From: Lichenostomus cassidix
Taxonomy: Eukaryota > Chordata > Aves > Passeriformes > Meliphagidae
DNA: 64,000 nt
NCBI GenBank assembly: GCA_008360975.2
Contig: CM039183.1
Span: 53,343,350-53,407,349 of the forward strand
Reading direction: 5' to 3'
Shown: positions 53,701 through 62,576 of the stretch, in pieces
Position numbering within the stretch: the stretch's first letter is position 1
How the letters are laid out: every line of letters begins with the position of its first letter
Program-made: the position numbers and the translations under genes
The notes under the pieces: generated by a model
Databases searched by the model: none
Told to the model about the DNA's origin: nothing
The model's input: only the letters and a program-made list of their open reading frames with translations

Positions 53701-56340
53701 CATAAATAGTTCCAAGACAGATAAAAACACCAGGCTGAAGCTGAAACCTGTTTACACTGTCCAGCCACTGACAAAAGGCACTGCAGAGTACACCGGGCAC
53801 CACGGAAAAAAGTTAATGAGGAAGACAGGTTACTAACACAGAGCAACCTAGACAGTTTTGTAAAAAGGATAACAGACGAAAAATTGCATCCAACATTGCA
53901 ACATTAACAGCCTAACTTCTCTAGCTTGTTTGTCAAAACTAAAATGCAATTTGATCATAATTTACTGCTATTTACAAAGAGAAGAAATTCAGTACCAAAA
54001 TGACCAACTGAACAATCAGGTACAAACACAGATAAGCAGGGAAGACTCACAAATTTGAATCCATGCATTTCCAACTGGAAGCAAAATGCACTTTTACCCA
54101 AGAATAATTAATTGTTGCAAGAAATGAAAGTGCTATAAATTTCTTTGCTATTCAGCATCTTTAAATTAATACTACCACCTTCCCAAAAAGTAATTGTAGT
54201 CGAGCCATATAAATAATTTTTAATTTATTTGCAAGAAACACTGACTGAAACACTACATCTCCTGCTACAAAAAAGATGAGGCTGAAGGTCATCTTTCCTT
54301 CAGCTTTAAAATCAATAGAAAACCTGGCATAAAAGCAAAAGCAACTGACACTAGCCAAACAACTGTCAATTGTTTTGCTGTTAGCTGTTCACTGACATTC
54401 TTTTACCATTAAATAAATATATACAGAAGTAGTCTTAAAACAGTATCCACAGTGATTCAGATCAAAGAACAAAATGAGAACAAAGTATCTGTCATTCTGC
54501 AGCATGGGTTATCATCTGCTGTTGATTACTAGCAGAAACTGAATGTGACTAAAAATGGAAATAAACTAATATGTGCTAAAAATATTAAGTCATATGTGTA
54601 CCTAGAACCCCACTTGACTGACTTACCTTTTGAATGAATTTCTCAACACTCTGTACAACATGCTTGTAGAACTGAAAAATAAAACAGTATTTCAATAGAG
54701 GAGAAAATCTGAAGATGTATACACTTGTTCAAGTATGTTGCTATATTGATAGCAAAACCAGAAGCAGAAACTTTGGATTATTAAACAGCAATCCAATACC
54801 TACAGCTGAACATGCAATCTTCCTTAAAACACTTAATAGCATATAAAAGAGCTAATATCAGTGTTTCAAGAACACTGATACTGTGTTCTGAGCACTGAAA
54901 CCTTTTTCTTGAAGGTTTTGTACACTGGATTTTTTGAATAGCATGCTTATTTAGTGAGAACTAGGAGAATAATATAATTGGTCTACCAAAACATATGGTT
55001 ATTCCACTGTACACAACTGAAGATGTTCACCTAATGTTACTAAACATGTAACTTCCCCGCATTTCACTGATTTTCCAAATGTTCATTTTAATAAAGTAAA
55101 AATAGGAGTACAGGAGGACCTCATAACATCTACCGAATATCTTTTCTTTAAAGTTGGCCTGTCTTTCATGGAGTTGTTTTAAATCTCACATATAATCACA
55201 ATGGCTCTAAATCATGTCAGTAATTGAGATAACCACTCAACACAATTAAACGTTATTTAAATTATAAGAGTAGAAGCAGGATTTCTAAGTTGAGTACATG
55301 ATAAAATATTTTTGTATCATTTAATTGCTTAATTATTAGAACCATCTATTATGTTTTACTACTTGTTTAAGTTCAATACAAGTTTTCAGCATTTTCATTA
55401 TACTGCAACACACAGGCTTTAACTTAGAGACATATCTAAGAAAGCCATTGAATTTCACTCTTCAGTCATCAAATTGCTCTTTCCCAATTACACAAAACAT
55501 CAACATGGATTTCATTATCTGAAAACATATCTGCATTGTCACCAAAGGAATGTAGATAGGAAGGGCATAAATTTGGTCTGTCCTCTTTTCTACCTTTCCA
55601 GCTTTCACTGAGTTTCCATTTGTTTTAATGCTTAACACTAGTGGCATAGTTCTTTCCTTCACCATTTTTCAGTTACTTGCTGCTGCACCATTGTTGTTTG
55701 GCAATTAGTTTTACTTTGTGGCAGGAATAATCTTTAATGAGTGCATAAGACTAGAACTAAAAAACAATTTGTATCCAAGCAACAAAAAACAGAAATCTAT
55801 GAACAATATCCATGAAAAGGTATGCTAGGAATTCAGAAAAAAAATAAGGAGTTGTATTGATCCAAAGGCATGCATAAATTTTGGGGAGGGAGGAAGGGAG
55901 AGAGGGGAGAAGGGTGAACTGTAATTTTCTATTCATTCATCTGTTAACAGGCATGTCAGTGTTTCCTATTTAAACTGAGGGAAAAAGCCCTGTCTTTCAG
56001 ATCTGATATAAGAGTCAAATTGGTATAATTCTTTCTCACATATGACAACTAGCAAATGAAAGTCACACAACAAATTAAGCCTTCTGCTGCATTCCCAAAA
56101 ATTCCCTCACTATCCCATTTGATATAACTTGGAAATTGTACATGCAACAAGGGAGGTGGAAAGTTCTGACGCAAATTCTTTAAACTATTCCACAAAATTA
56201 TTTTGACATGTATGAGACATGTAAAAGAGGTCAAAAGATGTTAACTGATTTCTTACCTTTATAGCCTTGATTGCTGCCTTGGTGATCTGTGTCATTTTAG
56301 CTTTAGAAATGGGTGGCTTATAATCATTTAGCGAGTACAA
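25046..56340 (-). CDS. SCAF8: SCAF8 (RBM16), SR-related CTD-associated factor 8; coding exons 2-20, first exon not in window
   Basis: SCAF8 is a nuclear RNA-binding protein that binds the phosphorylated C-terminal domain of RNA polymerase II. With its paralogue SCAF4 it is known to suppress use of early poly(A) sites. I placed 19 exons from protein similarity and splice sites; all are flanked by AG and GT and their phases fit. They sum to 4047 nt, 1348 residues plus stop. Allowing 10 residues for the unseen first exon, the CTD-contacting Asp67 (YVIDSI) and Arg112 (SKIVR) fall at their published positions and the RRM starts near residue 477, as in human. Order: CID to about 139, Gln/Ala-rich linker, RS region about 397-450, RRM about 477-551, Pro-rich 643-717, 13 tandem repeats 796-987, PPVDxRE repeats, Arg/Asp-rich tail ending STETEGT. 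The predicted total of about 1358 is longer than the roughly 1271 I recall for human, mainly because of the repeats. The paralogue SCAF4 fits less well. Confidence 0.96.
25622..25813 (-). repeat. PPVDxRE repeat block in SCAF8 exon 20
   Basis: Five to six units of 11-12 residues with the pattern PPVDxREx(2)GR: PPVENRENLNR, PSPVDVRDSVGR, PPVDPREGIGR, PPVDGREHFAR, PHIDMRENFGR, PGIDNLGR. The units are alternately charged and Pro-rich, so likely disordered. Confidence 0.85.
26162..26737 (-). repeat. 13 tandem 42-45-bp coding repeats in SCAF8 exon 20
   Basis: The translated unit is VSSSSGLxGGVQPPS, with ten 15-residue copies followed by three 14-residue copies (residues about 796-987). Ser-Gly-Leu and Pro-Pro positions are nearly constant; the residues between vary. 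Copies at the 5' side of the exon are more alike (GGVQPP) than those at the 3' side (AMQHPA, GVPPPN), which suggests more recent duplication at that end. Confidence 0.92.
27390..27611 (-). CDS. SCAF8: SCAF8 coding exon 19
   Basis: 222 nt, phase 1/1. It completes Pro, then reads LVQPPLPIAQETMKDVPFTS and ends DLQISSNENNRS plus a split Val. This corresponds to the human segment ending ISSGENTRS. Acceptor cag, donor gtaaga. It is symmetric, so skipping would keep the frame. Confidence 0.95.
28220..28300 (-). CDS. SCAF8: SCAF8 coding exon 18 (PPVV repeat exon)
   Basis: 81 nt, phase 1/1. It completes Gly, then reads YMPPPVPPVVPPPVVPPPVV and PPVVPT, an internal PPPVV tandem repeat. Because length and phases are symmetric, skipping it would keep the frame. 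Acceptor tag, donor gtaagt. Confidence 0.94.
28810..28954 (-). CDS. SCAF8: SCAF8 coding exon 17 (Pro-rich)
   Basis: 145 nt, phase 0 to 1. It starts IPVAPAVPAVSLVPPAFPVT and ends FNPSQPPP plus a split Gly. The long Pro-rich runs are likely ligands for WW/SH3-type or polymerase-associated partners (inference). Acceptor aag, donor gtaagt. Confidence 0.95.
29947..30077 (-). CDS. SCAF8: SCAF8 coding exon 16 (Thr/Ser-rich)
   Basis: 131 nt, phase 1 to 0. It completes Glu, then reads WETARSSEAAKENTQTTQSA and ends YTQPVTMLQ. The segment is likely disordered. Acceptor aag, donor gttggt, which is weaker than average. Confidence 0.93.
31255..31411 (-). CDS. SCAF8: SCAF8 coding exon 15 (end of RRM)
   Basis: 157 nt, phase 0 to 1. 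It starts IAWALNKGVKTEYKQFWDVD, the last RRM strand plus its C-terminal extension, and continues with LGVSYIPWEKVKLDDLEGFA to QETVNT. Acceptor cag, donor gtacag. Confidence 0.96.
32053..32166 (-). CDS. SCAF8: SCAF8 coding exon 14 (RRM, RNP1)
   Basis: 114 nt, phase 0/0, 38 residues. MIPPRGCAYVCMVHRQDAYR contains the RNP1 motif RGCAYVCM. Cys and Met replace aromatic residues at positions usual for RNA stacking, as I recall for this family. Acceptor tag, donor gtaagg. Confidence 0.97.
32167..33776 (-). other. SCAF8: SCAF8 intron 13
   Basis: 1.61-kb intron splitting the RRM between RNP2 and RNP1. It contains a short GGAT run (32634-32650) and nothing else recognised. Confidence 0.85.
33777..33877 (-). 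CDS. SCAF8: SCAF8 coding exon 13 (RRM, RNP2)
   Basis: 101 nt, phase 1 to 0. It completes Val, then reads CSTTLWVGQVDKKATQQDLT and ends FEEFGQIESIN. TLWVGQV is the RNP2 strand of the RRM and the following helix is typical. Acceptor cag, donor gtaagt. Confidence 0.97.
33878..36056 (-). other. SCAF8: SCAF8 intron 12
   Basis: 2.18-kb intron between the RS exon and the RRM. I see no repeat or RNA gene. A pyrimidine-richer stretch lies at 34430-35120. Confidence 0.8.
36057..36250 (-). CDS. SCAF8: SCAF8 coding exon 12 (RS/basic region)
   Basis: 194 nt, phase 2 to 1. It encodes SPRKRRSRSRSGSRKRKHRK and further RS and RE dipeptides, ending GLPPIRSKTLS. The basic clusters are likely nuclear localisation signals and the RS dipeptides likely phosphorylation sites, as in SR-related proteins. 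Acceptor tag, donor gtaagt. Confidence 0.95.
36742..36854 (-). CDS. SCAF8: SCAF8 coding exon 11 (acidic stretch, then start of RS region)
   Basis: 113 nt, phase 0 to 2. It starts DMDIDEGQDVAEEETFEQEE, then switches to Ser-Arg dipeptides. The frame-preserving donor is AAG followed by gttttg, which departs from consensus at positions +3 to +6. The 113-nt length means skipping would shift the frame. Repeats of TTCAAGA-like codons could act as purine-rich splicing enhancers (inference). Confidence 0.9.
36976..37107 (-). CDS. SCAF8: SCAF8 coding exon 10 (acidic/Ser-rich linker)
   Basis: 132 nt, phase 0/0, 44 residues starting ASPEENQEGNFGSEHSASPS and ending DDSMDIQQQ. Acceptor tag, donor gtaaaa. 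It is followed by a very short intron of 121 bp. Confidence 0.95.
37108..39873 (-). other. SCAF8: SCAF8 intron 9
   Basis: 2.77-kb intron with the CR1 fragment at 38838-39040. The remainder is AT-rich and featureless. Confidence 0.85.
38838..39040 (+). mobile_element. CR1 LINE 3' end fragment in SCAF8 intron 9
   Basis: Plus-oriented, so antisense to SCAF8. It contains GATTGCTCAGGGAGGTGGCA, CCACCCCTGGCAGAGTTTAA and an end GACTATTCAATGGTTCTATGA-like tail, matching the CR1 3' region with divergence. Confidence 0.75.
39874..39991 (-). CDS. SCAF8: SCAF8 coding exon 9 (Gln-rich coiled-coil segment)
   Basis: 118 nt, phase 2 to 0. It completes Leu, then reads PLVPESVNNSLFHQLAEQLQ and a Gln/Leu-rich heptad-like stretch ending LLEQQQPQK. 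The spacing of Leu residues suggests a short coiled coil. Acceptor cag, donor gtgaga. Confidence 0.95.
40404..40483 (-). CDS. SCAF8: SCAF8 coding exon 8 (acidic linker)
   Basis: 80 nt, phase 0 to 2, starting KLMDRFDFGEESEQNEEPKK and ending SSQ plus a split Leu codon. Acceptor tag, donor gtaaga. It continues the acidic linker seen in the human protein. Confidence 0.94.
43232..43268 (+). repeat. Imperfect (TTTA)n microsatellite
   Basis: Repeated GTTTATTTAT-type units over 37 bp with interruptions. Confidence 0.7.
43362..43456 (+). repeat. G/T-rich low-complexity tract
   Basis: About 95 bp almost free of A and C on the plus strand, with G runs (GGGGG, GGG, GGGG, GGG) spaced by T-rich loops. 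One loop is about ten nt, so it is not a strict quadruplex motif. In the SCAF8 transcript it reads as an A/C-rich tract. Confidence 0.8.
43726..43768 (+). mobile_element. Short CR1/SINE 3' tail remnant in SCAF8 intron 7
   Basis: GCGTCCCTTCCAACTCCAGA followed by TATTCTACAATG resembles the last 40 bp of CR1-type elements. The body is not recognisable. Confidence 0.45.
43984..44160 (-). CDS. SCAF8: SCAF8 coding exon 7 (Gln-rich and poly-Ala linker)
   Basis: 177 nt, phase 0/0, 59 residues beginning LQQLIQTLQIQQQKPQPSLL and ending NPLEQSVSFNK. It includes a run of six Ala (residues about 243-248) encoded mostly by GCT/GCA triplets. The amphipathic Gln-rich stretch suggests a helix or coiled coil. 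Acceptor cag, donor gtagaa. Confidence 0.96.
44161..47057 (-). other. SCAF8: SCAF8 intron 6
   Basis: 2.9-kb intron. I see no recognisable repeat or RNA gene; short frames such as 44351-44578 are unremarkable. Confidence 0.8.
47058..47188 (-). CDS. SCAF8: SCAF8 coding exon 6 (linker)
   Basis: 131 nt, phase 1 to 0, completing a Gly codon split with exon 5. It encodes TPVTPVTPANVAQSLPDPWV and ends QILQSPQGQQ. The segment is low in hydrophobic residues and matches the linker after the SCAF8 CID. Acceptor aag, donor gtaact. Confidence 0.95.
48360..48516 (-). CDS. SCAF8: SCAF8 coding exon 5 (CID end)
   Basis: 157 nt, phase 0 to 1. It starts SKIVRVLNLWQKNNVFKSEI. The Arg of SKIVR (residue 112, codon 48502-48504) is the phospho-serine contact in the SCAF8 CID. 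The exon then leaves the domain through DMAAGIPPPVVTPVL. Acceptor tag, donor gtaaac. Confidence 0.96.
48517..50674 (-). other. SCAF8: SCAF8 intron 4
   Basis: 2.16-kb intron with the ancient CR1 piece at 48648-48750 near its 3' side. Nothing else was recognised. Confidence 0.85.
48648..48750 (-). mobile_element. Ancient CR1 3' fragment in SCAF8 intron 4
   Basis: TATACTGGATCAGACCAAAG and a later AGGCACCAGGGAAGAGC resemble the 3' end of an old amniote CR1 lineage (the ATACTGG...TCAGACCAA motif is frequent in turtles and crocodiles). Highly diverged. Confidence 0.45.
50675..50836 (-). CDS. SCAF8: SCAF8 coding exon 4 (CID core, CTD-contact Asp)
   Basis: 162 nt, phase 0/0, 54 residues from CKPEYKVPGLYVIDSIVRQS to YRCPGDDK. 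It contains the YVIDSI helix whose Asp (residue 67 if exon 1 supplies ten residues, codon 50795-50797) contacts the RNA polymerase II CTD in known CIDs. Acceptor tag, donor gtaaac. Confidence 0.97.
53010..53015 (+). repeat. Target-site duplication, left copy
   Basis: AACAAC directly before the TG of the solo LTR, identical to 53278-53283. Confidence 0.75.
53016..53277 (+). mobile_element. Solo LTR of an endogenous retrovirus in SCAF8 intron 3
   Basis: 262 bp bounded by TG...CA with imperfect terminal inverted repeats TGTGGCT and AGCGACA (6 of 7 pair). It is flanked by a perfect 6-bp direct repeat AACAAC (53010-53015 and 53278-53283). Inside, in LTR order, are two CCAAT boxes (53126-53130, 53158-53162), a TATAAAT box (53184-53190) and an AATAAA signal (53207-53212). 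No internal retroviral sequence or second LTR is present, so recombination left a solo LTR. It lies antisense to SCAF8. A 6-bp duplication fits beta/ERVK-type integrases (family knowledge). Confidence 0.85.
53278..53283 (+). repeat. Target-site duplication, right copy
   Basis: AACAAC directly after the CA end of the solo LTR, identical to 53010-53015. Confidence 0.75.
54627..54671 (-). CDS. SCAF8: SCAF8 coding exon 3 (CID)
   Basis: 45-nt micro-exon, phase 0/0, encoding FYKHVVQSVEKFIQK. It is flanked by cag and gtaagt. It is too short to stand out as an ORF and was found by continuing the CID helix between exons 2 and 4. Confidence 0.95.
55883..55915 (+). repeat. Purine-only GGGAGG tract
   Basis: 33 bp of G and A only, in SCAF8 intron 2. 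It gives a pure polypyrimidine tract in the transcript but is too far from exon 3 (about 1.2 kb) to serve as its acceptor tract. Confidence 0.7.
56257..56340 (-). CDS. SCAF8: SCAF8 coding exon 2 (CID helix 1-2)
   Basis: 84 nt, phase 0 at both ends, 28 residues reading LYSLNDYKPPISKAKMTQIT and on to AIK. The acceptor is cag (56341-56343) and the donor gtaaga. This is the N-terminal part of the CID. The preceding exon should carry the start codon and about ten residues; no match to it is visible in the remaining 7.6 kb upstream. Confidence 0.95.
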
Positions 56341-56630
56341 CTGCCAAAAAAAAGAAAAAAAAAAAAGTCATCAGAAATAAAATGTGCAGCTGTAAGCAGA
56401 ATATATTATTTTTCCACAAGAAAATACCATTTTTATGTTCACTGGATTTTATGTATTAAGCTAGAAAAGACATTCCCATTTCAGAAAAAAACTAAAAAAG
56501 CTCAATAACATATAATGTAAGATAAAAAATGCTTAAAGGAGAGTAGATTTTTCTTTGCAATGGTCCCTATATACACAACTACCTTTACTAGCACTAAATA
56601 CTGGAGGCACTTCAGGTGAAGTTACAAAAT

Positions 56631-56680
56631 AAAAGAGTTACTATATTTGCATTACAACATGCAAATATAGTAGCTCTTTT
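56631..56680. repeat. Near-perfect 22-bp inverted repeat (hairpin) in SCAF8 intron 1
   Basis: Arms 56631-56652 and 56659-56680 are complementary at 21 of 22 positions, with the exception a possible G-T pair, around a 6-nt loop TACAAC. The stem is AT-rich. It lies about 290 bp upstream of exon 2 on the transcript. Confidence 0.9.
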
Positions 56681-56800
56681 TAAGTTTTCCAGGGCAAAGA
56701 TATTAATATACTTGAATACCTTTATGGAAGCATAACAAAACCTTAACTGAGTATATTCATCATCATATGCCTGATGAATCAAGTCTTTTCATTTTCCATT

Positions 56801-56825
56801 AAACAAACAAACAACAACAACAAAA
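56801..56825 (+). repeat. (AAAC)n/(AAC)n microsatellite
   Basis: AAACAAACAAAC followed by AACAACAAC over 25 bp in SCAF8 intron 1. Confidence 0.75.
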
Positions 56826-59194
56826 TCAGTGAGCATGAGCATGCAGCAATTTTGTCACAACAGACTGAAAAAAGTATAGACTTCATTCATTCACTGCATT
56901 AACTCAGGAAAGTAGTATGTCAGACGTATTACAAATGCTTAAGCAAAAATCCAGCTGTGTTCTCAATTTCAAACACAGCCTCTTAACTTCACTAATACCT
57001 AACCAGCAAAACAATCACAGCACACAGGTAATGAAGTTTTGCAACAATGTTCTCCCTGGATGCAGTATTAACTCTATTCATTTGACTAGCACATACATCT
57101 CCCAGTAGAAGCAATCCAGCATGACAGGTATTCATCAGAAATTTGCCACACAGGGAAACTTTACACTAACTACATTCACAGCTATGACTGATGGGTGGTA
57201 ATTAGAAACACCTCCTTCTAAGGTTATTTACTTGCTGTGAAAATCTCCAATTATCCACAATATATGATTTTGAACAAAATGCTGCTCTTTTCTCCTTCAG
57301 CTCTAAGTGTTATAAGAAAAGGGACTTGCTGGTACTTGCTACTTTCAGACATAGAAACACCAGACACAAAAGGCCAATCCAGATTTAAGGACATTCTTGA
57401 CTTACATTTTATTTTTGTTTACAACACACGTTTAGCAGCATGTTTGTGCAAAAATAGAGTTCTGATAATAGGAATGACCATCCATAAACAAATTTTTATT
57501 CCCTTCCTAGAGACAGGAAGAATTGGAGTTCTTCCATAAAACAGTAATTGAAACAGAAACAAAGCCAAAAACCCCTCTCCTCTCCTACACAGCCTGAGAA
57601 ATGCAATATATTGAACCAGATTAATACCCATACAGACATTTAAATATCTTTAACTTCCTAATATTTGCTCAATTAGTGGCAAACTGCTAGCTCAGAAAAC
57701 ATAGTTCAGAATTGTTTATATTTAATAAAGCAAACTGTAAGAATAAATAGGATCACACAGTGGAAAGAATTAGACAATCTTAAATATAAGTCATACTCTC
57801 CAAGGTGCTTATAATAATTTATTACTCTGAAAATAACAAGTAGGTATTCTTTCATCATACTTCAGTTTCCAAGAGACAAGGATTTGCTCTCCATGCAAAC
57901 ATGAGATGCTTTTCTTCTATCCTTTCCTGTCAAAACCAGTTTTACCCAAAACCTCCTATAGCTGTCAAAACACAAAGTGAAAAAAAAATTGGTTTGTCCA
58001 AGCAGAAGTGTCTGTCTTCTCAGCTTGAAGGATTTCCATTAAAACTGTGAAATTATAACCAGCTCACAGCTAGACATCCACTTTTAAAACAACTGTTACC
58101 ACTTCTCACTAATGCTAATGCTAATTGGTGTTGCGAAATATTCTGAATTATTTATGTGCTGCTCATACAACAAAAAAGCAATACATTTCTAAAATGTAGA
58201 TATATGAATGCTCTTCACCACCACGGGGGAAATGGAGAAAAGAGGCAAAAACCCAAGAGACTCCAATCAGTTTCTTCTCTGTTTTATAGCTCACTGTTCA
58301 GCTTCCAGTTACTCACAGGTAATTACAAAATTGTAATCACTCATCCCAGCTACTGTTTGGCTGGGACACGTGCAACTACAGCTAAACTACTTCTAGAAAC
58401 ACTACAGCACCAGAAAATTTTTGCTTACATACTGTTTCTTAGCAGAGTGAGTTTGGGTATTCCTGGTCAGCATTCTTGAGCCTGAAACACTAATTAGTAA
58501 AAGCAATTTACAGGTATGTGAGCAAATGCGCAACCAGCCTGGATTCAAGAAGCCAGCTTGCCAATCTAAAAACAGTCCCAGCAGAGATTGTCGCAGGAGC
58601 TCCTTTGCCTACAACACACACAGCTGTAAAGAGGCAGAACCACTGACTCACATAGATATTCACAGGGACCTCACCTAACCAGGCCATCAGCTTTGAAATA
58701 ATCCAGGTCCTAATGGGGCAGTTCAAAGTATCATGAAAGCCACTACACAGTGCTGGGAAACATGCAAGAGTTGCACACAACTGATCTGAGACATTAGCTG
58801 TGTGCAGTCAGGTATCTTAGCACCACTTACTAGGAACATGCCAAAAGCCAACAGGATAGCATGGGCTGCTGCTAACATCCCATAACTTTATTCCAGGCAG
58901 CAAAGAGGCAAATTTAGCATTAAGCACTGATAATTCAAGGGGGAAGGTGGTGGTGGAAAGAAATCAATAAAAAGAGTAAAACCCAGTACTTTAGAAAGAG
59001 GCTTTTTGGACAATAGATACACCTGTTACAGATTTTAACAGCCATTTAAAAAAACCGCACAGATCCAAAATTTAGTACCTGGAAGAAGACAAGAAAAGAA
59101 ATCACTCTTCTAAATTATTTTTCCTTAATTGTCTCCAAGAAGTTTTTAATTTACTATAAACATTTCATTTTGTAAAGTTTATTCACTAGGAAAA

Positions 59195-59525
59195 ACTGGT
59201 GATTGCCCTGACGCTGGAGCAGAAGGATCATGCACTCGGCTTTGTTCAAGATGAAGTCGCTTGGGCTCTTTCCTCAGGCCTGTCAGGCTCCCTCTAGTTG
59301 CCTTTCTTTCCCTCAAGTGTATCAACTGCACCTCAATGCTGAGGCTACATTCAATCCCACTGTCTATGTCATCAAAAAAGATATTAAATAGTATTGATCC
59401 CAGTGTGGACCCCTGAGGGACATCATATTGGTCTCCATTTGGACACTGTAGCCATTAACTACAACTCTGGATGTTGACATCCAGCCAGCTCCTTATCTAT
59501 CAAACAGTCCATCCATTAAACTTAT
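59195..59525 (-). mobile_element. CR1 LINE fragment in SCAF8 intron 1
   Basis: Minus-oriented CR1-like segment: GGGCTCTTTCCTCAGGCCTG, TCAATCCCACTGTCTATGTC, AAAGATATTAAATAGTATTG, CCCAGTGTGGACCCCTGAGG and CATCCAGCCAGCTCCTTATC. These follow the order of the conserved CR1 3' portion. The tail itself is missing. Confidence 0.75.
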
Positions 59526-62500
59526 TTTCCCTACTGCTAGGCTGCCTAGAGAAGCAAGACTTGGGTGCCTCTCTAATAATGAAAACTTCTGTTTTTCATC
59601 CAGCAAAGATTACTTTTTTAAGACACTTGAAATTTGATGAATAAGGAGTTAAAGATACATGTATTATTTTCAAAATTTGTGCCTTTATCCTAGCTCAATT
59701 TTTCCTGTATGCCCTTTCATACAGATGTTTAGCTAAACCAGTTTGCTCTCATTACTTCCTGATTTTAGTTTTGTAAGATACTCATGCTTATTTGCAGAAG
59801 GTTACTGCTTGCCCTCACATAAAAGAAGTCTTGAAATAAACCAGGAAAAAAAAAAAAGAGCAACATGTCTAAATAGTAACGTCAAGGAAGCTCTCTGAAA
59901 TAAATTGATGCACTTGAGAAAATCAGTAGTAATATTCAAAAGGGATGGGGAAGAGTGGGAGTGACCATAAACTCTGGCTGGTAATGTACATGCAAAAGAT
60001 AGTGCAATTAAGTTTGAGAAACAAACAGAAGAAGGCATGAAAATCAGTGCTTTTCAGAAGAGAGAAGGAATAGCAAATCTATTGAAGTGCTTCTCCAGGA
60101 CAATCAGCACTTAGAGAAGGACTCATAGGAGATAAAGCCCTACAGAAAAATAACCTCTTTTTTTTTTTAGATCTACACACTCAGGAAAAACTGATCCCAC
60201 ACCAGAATCCTCCTGAAGTGTGTTTACAAGAAGGTAAATAGCAAGCTCACAATGTGAAAAATAACGAAGTATTAGAAGAGAACTCAAGAAGGAAAGTCTT
60301 GGTAGCTGTGATTCATGAGCTCACATTTAAACAGTCTCAATCTTATAGCTCTGAAAGACAGGAAAAGCAACACAAATTTCTGACAAGGGTTCAAGGGGAG
60401 AATTAGGAAACAATGAATCAGTTAGGTACCAGAAAAAAGTCACATAAATTACTCGAAATAAAACTATTAGCAGACACAGATAATTCCATGCAGCTGCTGT
60501 AAAGGAAAGCCACATCTCAGCATCTTGTTCTTCTGTGAAAAACTCCACGAGCACAGCAAGGAATCACTGATATAAGACCACCTGGACTACCAAAACACAT
60601 TTATCAAAGATCTCTCACAAAAGGCTCCGAAGAAATTAAGCTGTCCTAAACAGGCCCTTACATGACAAAGAACCCAAACAATTACTCCTTAAATACAGTC
60701 AGCAAACAATTTGAATAAATGATCATTTGGTGCATGGTAAAGGGAAATCCCAATAGAACCTATTCCTCTCTGTGCTGTCACTTATCTTCTGGTTAGGACA
60801 AAGTCAGACTGTCAAAAGCTGAAGAGGAATATTGGTGACACTACTTAGTAATAAATAGGCAGACAAATAAAGGACAAGTACACATGAAGTAGTGAACATT
60901 GGCTTTTCAGGTGGTTATTGCCATTCAGCAGAGAGATCTGCTGATATACGAGAAACTCATTGAAGACATCAACTCAAGAATAAACCAGAAAAATCTCAGT
61001 AATAAATGCAGTAGATGGACATTTAGACCCATATTATTTAGGGGGTGGTACTAACCTCCAGGGCACTCTCAACCTTATAATCTCCAAGACTGGCATGAAA
61101 CCATCAGGGATAACTAAAACTGTGGAGAAACTTTTAAGTAAAGAACAAAGGTTCTTCAGCCAGAGAACAGGATTACTAAGGGGATGGCATATGTCAGTAA
61201 GACCTCAGTAGTGAAGATCAACTGGCAAGGATGATCAACTGCCAAGGAGCACACCACATCAGAAGAGCAGGGAGCGAGCAAGAGTCAGGCTGGTGGATAG
61301 GGCTCCAGACTGCCCAGTATGGTTATCCTTAGCTTGGAAGGGCAGCTCCAGCATGCCTCAGAAGGAACTGATCCACTCCTGAACAGTTACCATAAACTTG
61401 CTAAGTTTGTGCTTCCACACCATAATGTAACACATCCACTCTTTTAAATAACTGTATAAATTACAGTCAGCTATCTAACATACTACAGTATGTTAGTATA
61501 AAATGTAGCTCTCCATTTAAAAGATCTTACTCAAATGAAATTTGAGCTTTGTCATATCAGGCAGCTGCATTTTTTTCACAGTAGAAATACAGTTAATTTC
61601 AGAGGTTGAAAGTGAAACACTGTAATCTTCAAGTGCCAAATAAAACCTGAAGTTTCAGAGGTTTTGAAGCAGGCTGGTTCACATTTACAAGCTGGAAGAA
61701 CAGAGACAGGGAGGAGACAGAAACCCTTACGTAAATTTCAAAAAAACATGCTTTAGAGCTCAGCTACCATATGATCCTGTGCACTATGAAAAAAATCTGA
61801 CATTTACTAGCCATTTACCTACTTTACTGGATAAACATGAACTCGTATGAAACATTTGCTCAAAAGACAAAAACTGATCAGTACCTTTAAATGTCTGATT
61901 ACTACTGAAAGATATTTGACCACCGACAAAACATGTTTTTTTCTAGTTATCTTCCTAAGCTCCCTGTTGTAAGGATTTGCAAAGTGAAAGTGCTTGCACC
62001 ATTTTTTATGTGAAAATCCAGTAAGTAAAGACATTTGCTGTTGAAATCTGAAGCACTGCTGTGGAAAGCACCATAGTCTGGGGAGTCTCTTTTTAAAATG
62101 TAGACTAAGAATTTCTCTCCAAACACTGCACATCTATCACCTGTTGATGATGTACACACATAACAATACCTAATTTAAATACCAATACAAATTTACAAGC
62201 GAATGGATCAATCTATTTTTCCTATTCATTTAGTAACTGACTTTGCACCAGAAAAAAATAATATGCCAATCTAAATAAAACTAAGATTTATCTCCCATCT
62301 ATCCTACTATCTAGGGGGAAGAAACGGTCTCCGATATTTGCCTGGAAAAGAGCACTGCTCCAGTGATCTATGTATTCATTCAAGAGTCATTTTGTCATAA
62401 AGACTCTACAAAGCAGTCACCACAACACAAAATATCTGGGAGAATGCTGCTTCAGTAAGACTGAGTGACTTGGAATAAACTGAAAGGTTAAACCCTGACT

Positions 62501-62576
62501 AAAAAAACCCAACAAAACAAACCAACCAACCAAACAAAAAAAAAAAAAACCACCAAAAAAAACACCCCCACACCCT
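62501..62576 (+). repeat. A/C-rich low-complexity tract
   Basis: AAAC/AACC/CCA-type simple sequence including a run of 13 or more A. On the SCAF8 transcript it becomes a U/G-rich tract. Confidence 0.85.

Larger units (their letters stand above)
50837..54626 (-). other. SCAF8: SCAF8 intron 3
   Basis: 3.79-kb intron carrying the solo LTR. The rest is AT-rich with nothing recognised. A 128-codon plus-strand frame (53225-53611) begins inside the LTR and has no family resemblance. Confidence 0.85.

Noticed and set aside
61475..61500. Small palindrome CTAACATAC...GTATGTTAG
   Set aside because: A 9-bp AT-rich stem is expected by chance in a window this size.
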